A stretch of 23,335 nt of DNA from positions 1 through 23,335 of IMG/VR virus record IMGVR_UViG_3300008448_000672. One strand, 5' to 3'. Source of the stretch: a virus. The notes beneath the pieces were generated by a model that worked only from the letters and a program-made list of their open reading frames with translations, made no database searches and was not told where the DNA came from. Below, in pieces: positions 22,155 through 23,335 of this stretch (position 1 is its first letter; every line of letters begins with the position of its first letter). The position numbers and the translations under genes were made by a program.

Positions 22155-22723
22155 TGGCAACATTTGGTGATAAGAAATGGGCACGTCCCTCGATCATGGC
22201 ATTCTCAACAGCACAGCCAACGCTAAACATTACTACTAACCTGCTAGAGGGTGATTTTTACTACCTAACTGACGATAACCGAAAGCCCCTAGACATTTCT
22301 TTTGATAGAATCGAAAACCGTAAAAGAATGATTAACGGTAAGATGCGATCTTATTTTATTGCAGATAAAAGAAAATTTAATATTTCATGGGACCTAATCC
22401 CATCAAGATCTATCAACCCACTAAATCAAGATCTTTCATTTATTTCTGAAAGATATTTTGACAACGCAGATGTTCAGCAAAACACAAGATACTTAGCAGG
22501 CGATGACATGCTTTCTTGGTATGAGAACAGTAAGGGGCAGTTCTACATGACTCTTGTTTATGATAAGGTCCATTCAATGGGATCAGACAATACAAGATTT
22601 GATAAGTTAACTAAACCTTCAGAAGTTGTCCCAGTTTTCTTTGACGACTTTTCTTATACTGTAGTAAAAAGAGGTAAATATAATGACCTCTGGAATGTCA
22701 CTATGAGCCTTACGGAGGCGTAA
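22154..22723 (+). CDS. Tail protein after tape measure (distal-tail/baseplate position)
   Basis: 189 residues, without cysteines or membrane segments. The N-terminus ATFGDKKWARPSIMAFSTAQPTLNITTNLLEGDFYYLTDDNRKPLDISFDRIENRKRMINGKMRSYFI suggests a beta-rich fold. A KRKFNISWDLIPSR segment (about 73-86) and the final YNDLWNVTMSLTEA strand look like the ends of a tube-like beta sandwich, which would suit a distal tail or tail-tube-initiating ring. The TYR/ASP-rich VVPVFFDDFSYTVVKRGKY precedes the end. Its start overlaps the tape measure stop (TAATG), so expression is coupled. The order tape measure - this gene - large minor tail protein matches the usual Dit-then-hub order, but sequence alone does not prove a Dit protein. 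Confidence 0.6.
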   Translation: MATFGDKKWARPSIMAFSTAQPTLNITTNLLEGDFYYLTDDNRKPLDISFDRIENRKRMINGKMRSYFIADKRKFNISWDLIPSRSINPLNQDLSFISERYFDNADVQQNTRYLAGDDMLSWYENSKGQFYMTLVYDKVHSMGSDNTRFDKLTKPSEVVPVFFDDFSYTVVKRGKYNDLWNVTMSLTEA

Positions 22724-23335
22724 TTGCTTAACATAACTCCTTCTGGTTCAGACACAATAATCAAAAATAAACTAAAGAATTCAAACTCAATAGAGTCTAC
22801 TCACTATGTCGTTGGTCAATGGAACCATAATGGCATTGCAACAATTGAAGACTTTGGAAACTACGATCAAGTTTTAGTAGACTCAACCTATACAAAGGGG
22901 CTGAACTACTCATCAGGCAACCACAAGGTGTACTATGACTCAGTTGATAATGCAGGTGTAATTACAGAAGAAGAGTTTGACAATACCAAACTAAATAAAT
23001 ATTATAATCTAGAAAGTTGCTTTGACAATTTTAGACCAACAGCAGGTGTTGTAAGACCAATGGCTCTTGGATCTAACATTCCAATGTTTTACCTTCTTAA
23101 TGTTAATGACCTAGACAAGAGCACAACAAGTATAAACAAGCCTTATCTTGGTTCTTATAATCAAGACTTTACCTACTGGACCTCTGCAAGATTTGGGTCT
23201 ACAACAGAAGGAGTTCTTGGTACATCTAAAACAACTGCTGTTAATGCCAAGTACGATATACGGGTTGGCTCTACTGGAAAAGGAAAGATTGCTCCGTTTG
23301 TAAAGTATACAAATGGTGTATGGACAAATACAATT
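22724..23335 (+). CDS. Minor tail protein, TTG start, truncated by window end
   Basis: An open frame of 204 codons from TTG 22724 to the last base. It begins with no gap after the TAA at 22721-22723. GGAGG (22714-22718) lies 5 bases before the TTG and no ATG offers a comparable start; the first in-frame ATG is about 120 codons in. The sequence (NITPSGSDTIIKNKLKNSNSIESTHYVVGQWNHNGIATIEDFGNYD, later YNLESCFDNFRPTAGVVRPMALGSNIPMFY) is hydrophilic and Asn/Ser/Tyr-rich, as in baseplate hub or receptor-binding tail proteins. It is probably a large protein, given the position after the tape measure. Compositional style resembles the LamG-type protein at 3755. The family is not identified. Confidence 0.7.
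   Translation, partial: MLNITPSGSDTIIKNKLKNSNSIESTHYVVGQWNHNGIATIEDFGNYDQVLVDSTYTKGLNYSSGNHKVYYDSVDNAGVITEEEFDNTKLNKYYNLESCFDNFRPTAGVVRPMALGSNIPMFYLLNVNDLDKSTTSINKPYLGSYNQDFTYWTSARFGSTTEGVLGTSKTTAVNAKYDIRVGSTGKGKIAPFVKYTNGVWTNTI

Noticed and set aside
1-23335. CRISPR arrays, tRNA genes, insertion sequences, integrase attachment sites
   Set aside because: No regularly spaced repeats, cloverleaf-like sequences, transposase or integrase genes were seen by reading; a tRNA or repeat scan was not run.

Overview
The window is a contiguous block of a tailed-phage (siphovirus-type) genome, by eye about 40% G+C, with almost all genes on the + strand, packed tightly and often overlapping by 1-4 bases. 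It covers the end of an accessory/metabolic segment, then the full head module, the connector genes, the tail tube, the tail-assembly chaperone, the tape measure and the first tail-tip genes. Terminase, holin, integrase and replication genes are not here. The host cannot be read directly. Strong AAGGAGGTG-type ribosome binding sites, several promoters that place the transcript start on or next to the start codon (leaderless style, common in Actinobacteria), a B12-dependent ribonucleotide reductase and an M23 peptidase in the tape measure are compatible with phage of a low-GC actinobacterium such as freshwater lineages. That is an inference.

Region 1 (1-3740): the 3' part of a GT-B glycosyltransferase; a two-gene minus-strand island (a small zinc-binding protein and a membrane-anchored lysozyme/transglycosylase-like protein); then a compact adenosylcobalamin-dependent ribonucleoside-triphosphate reductase. 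The island and the reductase are driven by divergent promoters that share one palindromic -10 box (TAGTATACTA).

Region 2 (3755-6680): a large protein with several LamG/concanavalin-like folds, and a small unrecognised protein. Both start immediately after extended -10 promoters and have no Shine-Dalgarno sequence.

Region 3 (6658-14372): portal; prohead protease fused to an acidic coiled-coil scaffold that also has its own internal start at 9424; major capsid protein; a conserved unknown; then four connector/completion genes (adaptor, stopper, tail completion, tail terminator). A strong hairpin terminator follows the capsid gene and a new promoter starts the connector operon.

Region 4 (14461-23335): major tail tube protein with its own terminator; tail-assembly chaperone with an apparent -1 frameshift extension; a 2085-residue tape measure carrying a TP901-type core, an inserted unknown domain, coiled coils and an intact M23 peptidase; a conserved tail protein; and the beginning of a minor tail protein with a TTG start that runs off the window.

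No gene-free stretch exceeds about 110 bases. I saw no tRNA, rRNA, CRISPR array or insertion sequence. The candidates most worth follow-up are the symmetric bidirectional promoter with an overlapping inverted repeat, the nested scaffold gene, the chaperone frameshift without a canonical slippery heptamer, and a 17-bp direct repeat bounding an HNH-like insert within the tape measure gene.
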